Shown in pieces: positions 1-10,960 of a stretch of 64,000 nucleotides of DNA. The position numbers and the translations under genes were made by a program. Position 1 is the first letter of the stretch, and each line of letters begins with the position of its first letter. The notes under the pieces are model-generated. The model was not told the origin of the DNA and searched no databases. It worked only from the letters and a program-made list of their open reading frames with translations. Origin of the DNA: Xenopus tropicalis (taxonomy: Eukaryota; Chordata; Amphibia; Anura; Pipidae); the NCBI RefSeq assembly GCF_000004195.4, contig NC_030681.2, positions 92,139,681 through 92,203,680 on the forward strand, given 5' to 3'.

Positions 1-827
1 TTTAGGTTCCTTGTCTATAAAATTGATTAAGTTGATTAATCTGTGCCATTCTGCACTACCATTTCTAACACATGCCCTAACACTAAACACAAAACCCATT
101 TGAACCTGGGTATATATTGTCTATTTCAGAACACTGAGTCACTATTTCAGTCTCAACAGGGGCAACACCCATGGCAGGACAACCTTGGAAAACTCTTTAT
201 ATTCATCCATGTCTTGAATGGCAGTCCCTCTCGTGCCTGTCTGTGTATCTTAGTACTAATGATTCACAAGCATGGCAGTATACAAACTATTACTTTAATA
301 CCTGAAACACGTCATACTAAGCCAAAAATAGCTCTGTCTGTTTTCAGTTTTTTATATTTCATTTTGTCAACTGGCAACAACAAAATACCTGTATTTTATT
401 ACATACATTTAATCAGCTGGAGCCCTTTCTCTGGCTGCTGTATAAAAGGTAATCCAGTTTTGATTTTCATGAGTTAAAATAACCAATATCAATATATCAA
501 GTCTTTAATCTAGCATTTTTTTCCTTAAATGTAGAACAAAATACTAAGGCACCACTCACTCTGCTAACAGAACATTCATATTCTGCATATTTGTATTCAT
601 ACATGAATGGAAACTGTCAGAACTATTCACTTCAATAATGGGATTCTCCCTAGACAGCTCTAGGGTGCTGTTTTATTCCATCTAAGGAGAAAGCAACATA
701 TGATTGGAGCAGTGTGGATGGCAGCTCCAGCTCATAGGCAGAAAAGGAAAATAAGTGTTCTCTAGCCACAATAGGAATTTTTATATAATCAAACATGTTC
801 CCCCGTGTAAAATTTGGTACCAGTAAA

Positions 828-2265
828 CATAGGTGGAGGGTGACTTTTTTATTTGGGGAGGCTAAAGATGGGCCATACAGAGACTGACCTAAAGCTAATG
901 TGAGACTTAGTGGATTTGCAGCTGGTGTAAAAAAAGAACCTCCCAACTACCTCTTGCAGTTCTCACTGATTTCCAGGGATACTGCTTTTTTTTTTTACCC
1001 CAAAATTCTTAGAATGCTAAAGTATTCATATGTGCACTTCTGTGAGGGGTTCTCCATCCATTTGTGATTGTGATCAGTTAGCTTAAAGGGGTAGTTCACC
1101 TTTACATTAACTTTTAATATGATGTACACATTGATATTATGAGACACTTTACAATTGGTCCTTTTTTATTTTTAATGATTTTTCAGTTATTTAGCTTTTT
1201 GTTCAGCAGCTCTCCATTTGGTATTTCAGTAGCTATGTTGCTGCTAGGATCTTATATACCCTAGCAACCAGGTAGCGGTTTAAACAAGAGATGGGAATAT
1301 GAATAGTTAAGGAGCCTACATGGAAAAATAAAATTGAAGCCTCGCAGAGCAATACTTTTTGGCTGCTGGGGTCTGTGACCCCCATTTGACAGCTGGAAAG
1401 AGGCAAAACAGAAAGGCAAAGACCAACTGCAAAGTTGCTAGGAATAGGCCATTCTATAGCATACAATTTAAAAGTGAACCTCCCCTTTAGATGTGTTTTA
1501 GATAGTTTTAAAAAGAGAGAGAGAGCGGGTACTGACATCCCAGGCACATTATATATAGTGAGATGCAGTCTGTATTTACAAAACCAGCACATTATATGCC
1601 GTGAGAGGCAGTGGGTACTGATAGCAGATATTCTGGCCCTGGCACTATAACACTGGCACTGATACACAGCATTGGCTCCACTGTAACTAACTAGAAATGA
1701 ACAAAACAATAAGTAAAAAAGTGCAAAAAACAAATATATAATCGAAAAATTGGCTTTTTCAGGGGGAAAGAGTTAACTTACCATCCATCTGTTAGGATAG
1801 GTGATATGGATATTTTAGATGTCAGGTGGCAAAAAACAATTTAATTTCAACTAGTGATTCAGCCTTTAGAACTGTAAAGTACCTGTGGGAGTGTGATTAA
1901 ATCTGCAGTAAAACTTCAGAGCTGATGAGGTTCTTAGGTAAAGTTACAGCCTGCATATTCTTCTTTTCAGTCTTCATTTCTGTACTACCTTCAGTTTGTA
2001 ATATTTTCCAAACCCAGTCTGCATCTGTGCTTTGATTGGTCAGTTTTTTTGTCTGTTAAGAAAGCTATGCTCTGATTGGTGAATCCATAAGAAGAAAAAT
2101 CCAATCAGAGCACAGCTGATTACAGCAGAACCAGAGTTTGAAAGAACAGGAGATTTCCAGGACAGTGCAAAAAATGGAGTGAGGTTTTTTGGTTTGTTTT
2201 TTTAAGGTGCCAAACAGGTTTGGGGAGGATTAGCCTCCCCTAGCCTTATTGATAATTAGCCTATG
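828..2265 (+). mobile_element. Non-autonomous hAT-type element, copy A
   Basis: The element starts CATAGGTGGAGGG and ends in AGCCTATG, giving short imperfect inverted ends of CATAGGCGGA type. It is bounded by perfect 8-bp direct repeats CCAGTAAA at 820-827 and 2266-2273, the length expected for hAT transposition. It aligns over its length with 16435-19960 in the same orientation, which defines the family. A T2-type MITE (1083-1490) is inserted in it. No transposase is visible, so it needed a partner element to move. Confidence 0.8.
1083..1490 (-). mobile_element. T2-type MITE nested in the hAT copy A
   Basis: Terminal inverted repeats start TTAAAGGGGTAGTTCACC and end in the complement, with the right TTAA decayed to TTAG. 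The interior contains CCCTAGCAACCAG and GGGGTCTGTGACCCCC, shared in opposite orientation with 58676-59109 and partly with 30525-30832. The matching site in copy B of the hAT family lacks it, confirming a secondary insertion. T2-type MITEs with TTAAAGG ends and TTAA targets are known in Xenopus and are thought to be piggyBac-related. Confidence 0.85.
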
Positions 2266-2941
2266 CCAGTAAATGTCAGAATAGGCTTGATTGAGGTGTT
2301 TCCAATGAGGGCATATTGGCACTAGTACATCTATTAGGTCAGTACTCTGACCACCTACCTGTGTTCTGCCCTACCTATGCTTTACCTGATTTTCTCAAAG
2401 CAGAAACAAAGACATGCATGAAGATGGCAAAGGATAATGTAACGGATCTTCAACCAGGTATATTTATCCAAATCTGCCATTGTGATAATTAAAAGAATCT
2501 AAGTGCTGGATAATTAACTCAAACTCCCAGCTGTTGTCTTTTAATGGATGCTGGGAGTTGCAGATTTAATAACATGTGCTGTTCCATTGAGGAGCTATGT
2601 AATCTGTAATGCTGAAAAGATACTTTGTGCTGGAAATATATAGGTGGCAGAGGCTGCTGTACTGCAGAGAGACACAGGGGTATATAGTAACCTGGCACTG
2701 CAGCAGGCATTGGGGGGTAGAATGAGCACAGGAGTGTACCAGGGCCATCAATCTCTAACAAGGTCTCCGTCTTCAGCCAGACAACCAGCATCGGCCCAGA
2801 TCCGACCCCCCCCCAGGGTGTTCCCTCAATCCCCGGATCTCCCTCCCCCGACGCGCTGCAGGTACGTTTCATTTAGAAGCGCTTGGGGAGGGGGTCGGAG
2901 GGTGTTGGGGGCCCTTGTGGGGGATGGGGAGGGTGAAGGCA

Positions 2942-3286
2942 GCAGGGGCAATGGAAAGGTAGCAAGATAGCAGCTCTCAGTAGATATCAAAATAGCACTC
3001 AATAATAAAAAAATCCAAGTCCAACTTGGGACTCCTCCAGTTACATGGGAGCAGAAGAAACAATAGGTTATCTGAAAGCAGTTCTAATGTGTAGCGCTGG
3101 CTCCTTCTGAAAGCTCAGACTCAGGCACAATGCACACCAATACACACCAATATTACAACTAAGAAAAATACCTTTGTTGGTTCAGGAATAAAATTTTAAA
3201 TGGTAGATTAAGTTATTTGCTATGTAAACAGTTGTTTAATTACAATTTTAAAAGTACACCATAAAAATCATGACAGAATTTCTTAC
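2942..3286 (+). repeat. 5'-truncated MITE, family of 61457-61905
   Basis: Starting at GGAAAGGTAGCAAGATAGCAG the sequence follows the intact copy at 61457-61905, including CTGAAAGCTCAGACTCAGG, and ends at GACAGAATTTCTTACGG in place of the intact TTAA end. The left third is missing. Confidence 0.8.
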
Positions 3287-3963
3287 GGGAGTCCATTATG
3301 CAGAGGGATTATCTGTACACTGGAAATCTAATTATCTACCTTGCAAGATTCAAACATGGAGTAGCTTTCATTAACTGCTGGGAGAGTCATAGGTTGGGCT
3401 ATATTGGCAAGTCAACACTGCTGTGTCCCACTCTTCTACCCTAGAACAGCAGGATGAATCAACATTATGACAGCTCTTTATCCTGAAATCATGCCTTATT
3501 GTGTCGGCAGAAGGTTTGCAAAGCAGTTACAAATAACAATAAACACATATGCTTCATTGTTCTGGGACAGTGCCTTTCAATATGAAAAAGGGTAATTTAG
3601 GCCAAGCCTCTTATCCACCTGAAAAACCAAACACTTTTCAGTAAGCCCACCTTTATTAGAAGGTACCAAAACCATTGAGTTTGAGACAGAGATCACAGCA
3701 AATAGCAAGGGTTACTTAGGGGCAGGAGGAATCATCTTGATCATTTTCAAAAGCTTGCTACTTGAAGCCATTCCGCCTGTTTGACCCAAGAAGCCACCTG
3801 TCTGCCAATGGCATGCATGATTTAAATGCATGCTTGTGAAATTAGGGAAGCACTGATTTGGCTACATTTGCTGAGTAAAGGCTATGCAAACTCGATTGTG
3901 AGTGTAAATGCAAATTTAGCATGAAAATAAGATGAGCTAGAGGTCCCCACCTTTCCAACATGC

Positions 3964-4047
3964 AAATACTGCAGGTCCTCTTACCTTCCTGGCTATAGTT
4001 GAAACAAATACTGCAGGTCCTCTTACCTTCCTGGCTATAGTTGAAAC
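3964..4047. repeat. 42-bp tandem duplication
   Basis: Two adjacent, essentially identical 42-bp units (ATACTGCAGGTCCTC..., GGCTATAGTTGAAAC) lie head to tail. Their identity suggests a recent duplication. No coding or regulatory meaning is apparent. Confidence 0.9.
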
Positions 4048-4231
4048 AAATCTAAAATAGACCACACTACAAAAATACCTTGATGGCCTCAAATCTAAAA
4101 CACCTACTGTATTTCTGATATTTCTCAAGGCCTTAATGTTAGGGTTCATTGATTTTACCATGGTGTGTAAAGCAAACCTGCAATAGAATTTACAGCACGT
4201 CAGCAATTCTACAGATGTGTATGTGTATGTA

Positions 4232-4543
4232 GAATGCTGGGGACCTGGGGTTTTATAGCTAAGGGATTTTTTCTGTAGTTTGGATCACAATAGCTTAACT
4301 TTACAAAAAAAATAATGTAAGGATTTAAATTAAAATGCAAGCCAATATAGATTCATGATATCTTAGTTGGAATCAAGAAGAAGATACTGAATTATTATTT
4401 CAGAGAAAAAGGAAATCATTGTTTTTTTAATCATTTTTTTCTGAAATACAGTATTTTATTAACATGAAGTCTATGGGAGATGGCCTTTCAGTAATTTGGA
4501 GCTTTCTGGATATCGGTTTTCTGCATAAGAGATCCCATGCCTT
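4232..4543 (-). repeat. Decayed TA-flanked MITE (CAGGTATGGGA family)
   Basis: The block runs from GGGGACCTGGGGTTTTATAG through GGAGATGGCCTTTCAGTAAT to AGAGATCCCATGCCT. It follows the family copy at 60152-60472 but lacks the clean CAGGTATGGGA terminus at its left end. Confidence 0.75.
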
Positions 4544-4753
4544 TTTTGCCCACGTATAGATTGTGCAGCTTGCAGTATTTATATTGTTAAAAGCAGACAC
4601 GTCCAATTTACATCATTCAGAGCTAATTAGCAATTGGTTTTGATGCATGTTGCAGACAGCACAGTCTGTATTTTGTGTAGCCATGCTGTAAACTGCATCT
4701 ATGTTAATTGATAATTAGCCATTCGACATGTGGATTTTTTGTACGCCTGGGTT

Positions 4754-5178
4754 TTAAAAGAACAGTAACACCAAAAAATGAAATAGCTTTAAAGTAATAA
4801 AAATATAATGCACTGTTGCCCTGCACTGGTAAAACTGGTGTGTTTGCTACAGTAACACTACTATAATTTATATAATAAGCTGCTGTGTAGCCACGGGGGC
4901 AGCCATTCAAGCTGGAAAAAAGGAGAAAAGGCACAGGTTACATAGCAGATAACAGATAAGTTCTGTAGAATACAATAGTGTTTTATCTGTTATCTGCTAT
5001 GTGCCTGTGCCTTTTCTCCTTTGAATGGCTGCCTCCATGGCTACATAGCAGCTTATTTATATAAATTATAGTAGACTTTCTGAAGTAAACACACAACTTT
5101 TACCAGTGCAGGGCAGCAGCACATTATATTTTAGTTACTTTTATACACTTTCATTTTTTGGTGTTACTGTTCCTTTAA
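4754..5178 (+). mobile_element. T2-type MITE with a long internal palindrome
   Basis: Ends are TTAAAAGAACAGTAACACC and the complement GGTGTTACTGTTCCTTTAA at TTAA sites. The interior is a near-palindrome built from GGAGAAAAGGCACAGG and CAGATAACAGATAA with their complements, so most of the element could fold on itself. A close copy lies at 32645-33087 inside the gag-like frame of the LTR element. Confidence 0.85.
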
Positions 5179-7764
5179 GAGGGGAAGTGGCAACACTATG
5201 CCATATGACAACATACAAGTATGAATGTCAAAATTCAGTTTGTTAGTAAAGAGAAGGCTAGTTGGCAATTAATCCAGGTAGCCTAGAACGGTGGACACTG
5301 CCTTCTGTACAGTCTTGTTATATGCAATATATAGCCATTCAGCATACTGTTGTTCCAGAATGCCACCTGGGAAATTGAAGCAACAGTACCACCTATGTCG
5401 ACATAAAGTTGAGGTAAGTTTTTTTTGAGTTTTTAACTCCATTTTTGCTGGCATTAATAACATTACAATCAAAAAGATGGAGTTAAACTGGGGAAATTAC
5501 TTTACTCCAACTATTGATGGTAAAAAAATATATATATATTTTGGAGTTGGGGAAAATAAATGGTCAAAAAAAAAATTATGGTCAGATGATTTTTAATTTG
5601 ATTTATTTTTTGGGGTAAATAAGCATTTCACTCTAATTTAACATCAAATTTGTCTTGGGGCACTTACACATGGGTGTTTTAGCTACGTTCCTCAGCGGTG
5701 GATCTTTCATTTGTTTCACCACAGTGGAAAACGGGAGGAAATGCATCTCTGTATTCCTACCTGATCGTACTCAAAGGGCTACACACTCGCACTGTGAGTA
5801 TAGCATTATTGAAAAGAAGGGGCTACATATACTCCTGCATTCCCTTGTGATGAAACACATGAAAGCATAGGACCAAACACCTGTGTCTAACAGCTCTTAA
5901 AGTCTCATTTAAATTTTCCCCATGCCATTTAATCATTTCAGAAACAAATGTTTGCTGCAACTATAGTCTGACTACCTGCTTCTCATAAAACTCATTGAAT
6001 GATATTAAATCCCAACACAGTCCCAGATTCCATGGCTTTGGTTGACTAAACAGATTCAGCTTGCACCAAAAGCACTGTGCCCATCTGCGCTGAAAGCTCT
6101 AAACCAAATAGATGTATTCTTTCTAACAACCACTAGTGCACATGGGCATTTCTTAAGGTGTACCTATGCAGGGGCATTTTTATGCACTCTACTGCAAGGT
6201 AATGCATGTCTTAACATATTGTAATCTATAGTGACAGTACTCACAGCACCAATATGGACCTCAAATGCACCACCACATGGGAATGCATCAAGAAAAGCAT
6301 AAGATTTCTATGGGCTTCACAACAAACGGGACTAAGGGCTAAACGCCGCAAGCATTGTTCATCTGATTTCTTGGAACAGATTTAATCTGATCCTTCATGC
6401 AACAGCACACAAGACCATGCAATAGCATGAGATTTTGTAGGATGCGTGCATGCGACTGTCAATGTATTTAAATGTGAACAAAAAGTTGTTTCGCCTGGAT
6501 GCGACAATATTGCGTTGGATGCGGACATAGCATGGTTCATTTGCATCTAGCAGTTGTGTTGCGTTGGATGAAAAAAAATACATGTAGTTTATGCATCCAA
6601 TTTTGGTATTAGTACCATTATATTTTGAAGCCTGCAACTACATCCGATTTGTTGCATGTCTTTTGTTTATCTGATGCCATCCGCACAAAGTGCTTATGGA
6701 TTCAAAGCCCTACGGGTCAGACAGACTTATCTATTTCAAAAACTCTTATCATGCAACGGCCCTCCAACAGCATGAACTTTGGCAACAAGCTACAAATCCT
6801 GAACTACATGCTACCTAAATCTGATCAAATAAAGTTGTTTTCATGCATCTGCATCTGACCATCTATATAATTTAATAAGAAAGAAATTACTATTTAAATT
6901 TTTGGATAAAAATGCAGCACACAGAGTTCCCTTCCAACAGCTTTGTCAAGCTAGAAGGCTAATTTTTCATGTAATTTAAATTTACATATCAGAGTTTAAT
7001 ATCAAAATTCAAGAAAATGATTTTCTGTCATTAATATTTCTGATTTGCACCCAGGCTTAACTCCTAACGGATGTGTGTGCCTAAGCCTTTCAACACCACA
7101 TAGAGTTTAATTTCAGGTACATTATTTTTAGATGTGCAATTACATCCAGCTTGTAGGTTAAATAAAACCTGTCAATACAGGTCTGTCCACCAGGAGCCAA
7201 ATAAAGCAATATAGCAACCTAATAATTGGATGGTGTTTGGGCAAATTCTAAAGTGAAGAATTCAGGGGATCTTTACCAAAGATGGGCAAATGAAAAAAAG
7301 AATTTTGCTTTCATTAGTGCTGATCCAGTTGACCAGTGTTAGCTACTTGTCAATTGGTTGCTATGGAAATTTACTCAAGGTAAATTACTTCAATTATGAC
7401 AGAGTAACACCAAAACACAAAACCAGCACATTAATAAAACTCAAGTGAAGCTATACCAATTATGGCATTCTTTTTGCAACAGTTTTCCATTATTAATTTT
7501 ACTTATGGAAGGACATTTACAAGTGGCACATTTTACTCCGAGTTTTAACCCATTATAGCACTCAGATCCTGGGGTTGCTAATGCACCAGGGCCTGTGACC
7601 TAATGGGGTCCCATGGGCACAGGGAATTAGAGTGTTTAAGCAATACATACATGGTAAAATCTTCTTTGGAAAGGTTGCCATGAGAGAATTTTTACCCAAT
7701 TTGGCTTCACCAAATTGAGATGACTGACAATTTGGCTCCCTTTTATAAGGAAGTAGGACTGTCA
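5179..7764. other. No recognisable gene; low-level repeats
   Basis: AT-rich intronic DNA. Around 6330-6860 there are repeated motifs such as TTGCGTTGGATG and matching complementary stretches (GATGCCATCCGCAC) that may be an old inverted-repeat element, but I could not define its ends. Open frames here lack family features. Confidence 0.5.
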
Positions 7765-7867
7765 GAATGCTTGGGGCCTGGGGTTTTCAAATAAGGGGAG
7801 ATGGTCTTTCCCTAATTCAGAGTTTTCTGGTTAATGGAATTCCGGATAATGGATCCCATTCCTGTAC
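7765..7867 (-). repeat. Fragment of the CAGGTATGGGA MITE family
   Basis: The sequence GAATGCTTGGGGCCTGGGG joins directly to GGAGATGGTCTTTCCCTAAT and ends ATGGATCCCATTCCTGTAC. This is the two ends of the family with the middle deleted. Compare the fuller copies at 24559-24884 and 60152-60472. Confidence 0.75.
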
Positions 7868-9437
7868 TTGTTAGCTAAGAAGGTTGTGTATTTGATTATA
7901 TCAGACCAAGATGGAAATTCACATTCTGTGTGCCATTTTTATGAATATTATGTACCATCTGTAAATCATACCAATGCATGACATGAAACAAACCCATTTT
8001 GGGTAAGACAATGTAGAGTACTAAAACTAGCATGAAGACAAGTTTTGGCATAAACAAACATTTTTCGACACCTTATCTCTAATTTCAGGATAACCCAACT
8101 TTTGTAAATAACCCTTGTTATATTCTTTCTAGAGCAGGACAGGGATAAAGTCCCCATTTGGCCTTTTAATGTGAGACCCATAGATAAGCCTAATGCTGCA
8201 GAGTCATGCTGTAGCCTACTGCACACAACGCTAGCTATCTTACAGCTAAGTGGAGTGCTGATCACATTAATGTAATGGGAATTTCCTATCATACATAAAA
8301 AGCTTGCTGACTTGGATTCAATAGGATATTAAACGTACTTCAGCTTCCAATTCAATTGCTCCTGCAGTGCGTGTGATGGATGGAGCTGTAAGCTCCTCTA
8401 ACAGAAATTGCTGTACAAGGCAGGGGACCTGTTGATCGCCGGTGACATGTTCTACAGAAAGGTTGGGTTTGCATAACATCCTGGAATGAGGATTTATTTC
8501 TGATAAAATTGTTTCAACAGTTGTACCCAGGACTACTTAATAGAGATGTATGGGGTGTTAATGGTTCCTATAAAAAAATTCCAAAGAAATATGCTTGTTT
8601 ATGTTTTTTAAATTAGTTTACTACTAACTAATCCAGACACATTTAACTCCCAGCCAGCACCCCCAGCCATGGTTTGATATTGGTGAGTATATGTCTAGGG
8701 GCTATAAGTTTTCAAATAGAAATACAAGACCATGTCTTGGATAATGAAGATATGAATCACAACTTCTTACAGAACAGCAAAATCTTCTGCAAGCAGCTAC
8801 ATTACTATGTGGACCCAAACCCTGTCGCTAACAGTCCAGAAAATACAATCAAAATAGTGTAAATAGTGATGTGATAGCTGCACTTCTACTAAAAGCTGCC
8901 AGGGCTGGACACATTGTGTGACTAGAACCCAGCAGCCCAACAGCACTTTGATGTTTTTGCTTTACTCTCTCACTCCAAACCTCTTATTACTGACTGGGTA
9001 TCACACATCTAACCCCCCAATTACTACTATTGGACCCTGCTGACTTGTGTTCAGGCCATAAACCCTGCCAGGGGCACCCAGTGCAACACAGCAGCAGGAA
9101 GCAGGGTGCTACTTATAAGGCATGGGTATCTGCAGAATGTAATGGGCAACCATCAGCATCACATGCTACAGCGGAGGGGGGACTGCACTTGTTTTCTCTG
9201 TATATCACATGGGCATATTATCCACATGTCATGTACAGTAAACAATGTTTCAGCTCCCATCAGAGTTTCCTGAAGACGTGTATATTCTGCTCCCAACTGA
9301 TTAGTCTCCTGGCCCCAGGTGACACGCCAACTTTGCCCTTACTAGTGGTACCCCAGGTGTAGCTCTAGAGCAGCAGGTAGTGAGAGAGCGGCAAAATGCC
9401 CCTGTATGTGCCATAGAATAGAAATGAAGGCGTTAGT
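7868..9437. other. Intron 1 sequence next to exon 1, nothing recognised
   Basis: No repeat family or coding exon was recognised. The DNA gets richer in G and C towards the exon boundary at 9443. Confidence 0.5.
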
Positions 9438-9443
9438 ACTCAC
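9438..9443 (-). other. kcnq5: 5' splice donor of kcnq5 exon 1
   Basis: On the minus strand the exon ends ...TTC GT and is followed by GTGAGT, a strong donor. The valine codon is split after two bases, as expected where the Kv7.5 frame should continue into the rest of transmembrane segment S1. Reading through instead gives an immediate TGA, so splicing is required. Confidence 0.9.
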
Positions 9444-9835
9444 ACGAAGACGTGGTAGACAAATCCCCAGCCCCGGGGTCTCTCCAGCACGTTGTACAGA
9501 TAGTTTTGCAGTTTCCGGTACTTGACGTTCCTCCGGCAGCTCTGGCTGCTGTTATACGAGAGCGGCTTCCCCAGAAGACTCATGCGGGCGCCCTGCTTCC
9601 CCCTGCGGCTGTCGTGCAAGACACCTCCCGCTCCTCCCCGGACTGCATGGTCCCCAGTGCCCAGCAATAGCAATCCGTCCCCCCGGTTGGAGTTAAGCAG
9701 CACCCTGCTCCCCCGACCGGACTCCACATCCTTCATCCCGTAGTATCGCTCTCTCCCTCTCCCTCCGGTGCTGCTCTTCATCCAGAGCCCAGAGCCCCCC
9801 TCGTCCCCGGCTCCGGCACCGTGCTTGCGGGGCAT
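9444..9835 (-). CDS. kcnq5: kcnq5 exon 1: N-terminus of Kv7.5 potassium channel
   Basis: This exon encodes about the first 130 residues of a KCNQ-family voltage-gated potassium channel subunit. These channels form tetramers in the plasma membrane and carry the slow M-type current that damps neuronal firing. Recognisable stretches are MPRKHGAG at the start, [36 protein letters not shown] and [21 protein letters not shown], then FVYHVFV at the beginning of S1. KCNQ5 is favoured over other paralogues because mammalian KCNQ5 shares the [19 protein letters not shown] block and the MPR start. The chosen ATG (9833-9835) matches that start and has G at -3; an in-frame ATG at 9869-9871 would add 12 residues and is less likely. 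The frame is open with no damage. The remaining exons lie left of this window. The low-complexity glycine/arginine-rich segment is typical of the family and diverges between species. Confidence 0.95.
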
Positions 9836-10960
9836 GGCATCCCCAGAGGAGGCTGTCCAGGGGGCATACACCGGTCAGGGTGGCAGTGCCTTCTGCTCTG
9901 GATTAGGGCACAGTAGGTGGGTTTAAGGGGATGGGGACACAGTAAGCAGGTACTGAGCAGCCGGAGGCATGAGGGGAAATGTTGCCTTTCTCAGAAGGAG
10001 AAGCAGATCTTCCTGCCGAGTGCGCGAACCTGACTTGGCTTCCTGTGCGATGTCTTAGCAGTCACACGTGTGGCTTCCTTCCATCCCAGCTACACTTGCC
10101 TCCCACTGCTTCTAAGTCGCTCCCTTGCGAGTGGCACTTCCTCTTCTTGCCTTTTTTAGCTCGCAGTTTCACACTTAGCGCCCTTTCCTGAGAAGTCTCT
10201 CCTTGGGGGCACAGAGAGTCAGCGCCGGCCCAGATCTACGCGATAGTCCGAGCAGGTGCCGCAGATCCGAGCCCACACTCACCAATCCAGCACTTCCAAT
10301 TCATTCAGCAAATCCCGATTGCTGAGTAGCGCAAAGTAATGGGCTCGGGTTTCCCTGTAACGGCTCAGTGCTGATAGGCTGAGGTGTCAGTGCAGTGACA
10401 GCGCCACATCCCATGAGCCCGGAGCTGTGACATTCCCTTGCTCAGGGCTCCGGACACTCACATAACAAGTGCCATTTGCACATGCAGCTGGGCAGCTGGA
10501 TCACAACCTGTAGCCAATAGTAGGTGGAGCAAGAGCCACTTGCAACCTGTCAGCAGCTGCAGCCGCTACTAACTTTTCCCAATAAGGCTGCTGCTGCTGC
10601 ACTCGGTGCGCTTGCGGCTCACAGTGAGTATCGCTAACTTGCCTGCCCGGGCTTGGGGTCGCCACTTCTGCCGGTGACGCCGCCGCTGCTGCTGACACGG
10701 AGGCTTCTGTGGGTGTGGGGAAGGGGGTTGTGCTGGGGAGACGAACAGAAGCTTTTAATACTGCGAGTAAGAAGCGAGCAGAGGGGGGGAGAGGCAGCTG
10801 GTTGCATTCCTCCTCGCCAAGGCGGCAGCGTTAGTCGTTCTCCTTCCACTGGCTGAGCCCTGGGGTTCCTTCTGATTGGGCTTTTACATTTTTCACGTTG
10901 ACGGTGCAGATGTCTGGGTGCGACACTTGCAAGTATCATTATTTGGGGTGGACATATAGC
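9836..10960 (-). promoter_or_regulatory. kcnq5: kcnq5 5' UTR and CpG-rich promoter region
   Basis: The kilobase upstream of the start codon is clearly richer in G, C and CpG than the AT-rich surroundings, as expected for a CpG-island promoter. Candidate elements include CACGTG-type E-box sequence near 10066 and ATTGG/CCAAT motifs near 10511 and 10873. No TATA box at a convincing position was found, so dispersed initiation is likely. Short CTG/CGG-like runs (10588-10600, 10678-10694) occur. The transcription start cannot be fixed from sequence alone. Confidence 0.7.

Larger units (their letters stand above)
1..9443 (-). other. kcnq5: kcnq5 intron 1, first 9.4 kb (minus strand)
   Basis: Everything left of the exon 1 donor is inferred to be the start of the first intron of kcnq5, which is very long in other vertebrates. 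No second exon is seen here. Bases 1-819 hold no recognisable feature. Bases 2274-2941 contain a short G/C-rich patch near 2790-2950 with an open frame that resembles nothing I know. Confidence 0.75.

Noticed and set aside
43..477. 144-codon open frame
   Set aside because: No known domain, signal or codon bias, and it lies in the intron of kcnq5 on the opposite strand; a chance frame.
1233..1733. 166-codon open frame on the minus strand
   Set aside because: It crosses the edge between a nested MITE and its host element, so it cannot be a conserved gene.
2644..2970. Open frame with proline/arginine-rich end next to a GC-rich patch
   Set aside because: No homology recognised, no good splice context, and it runs into a MITE fragment.
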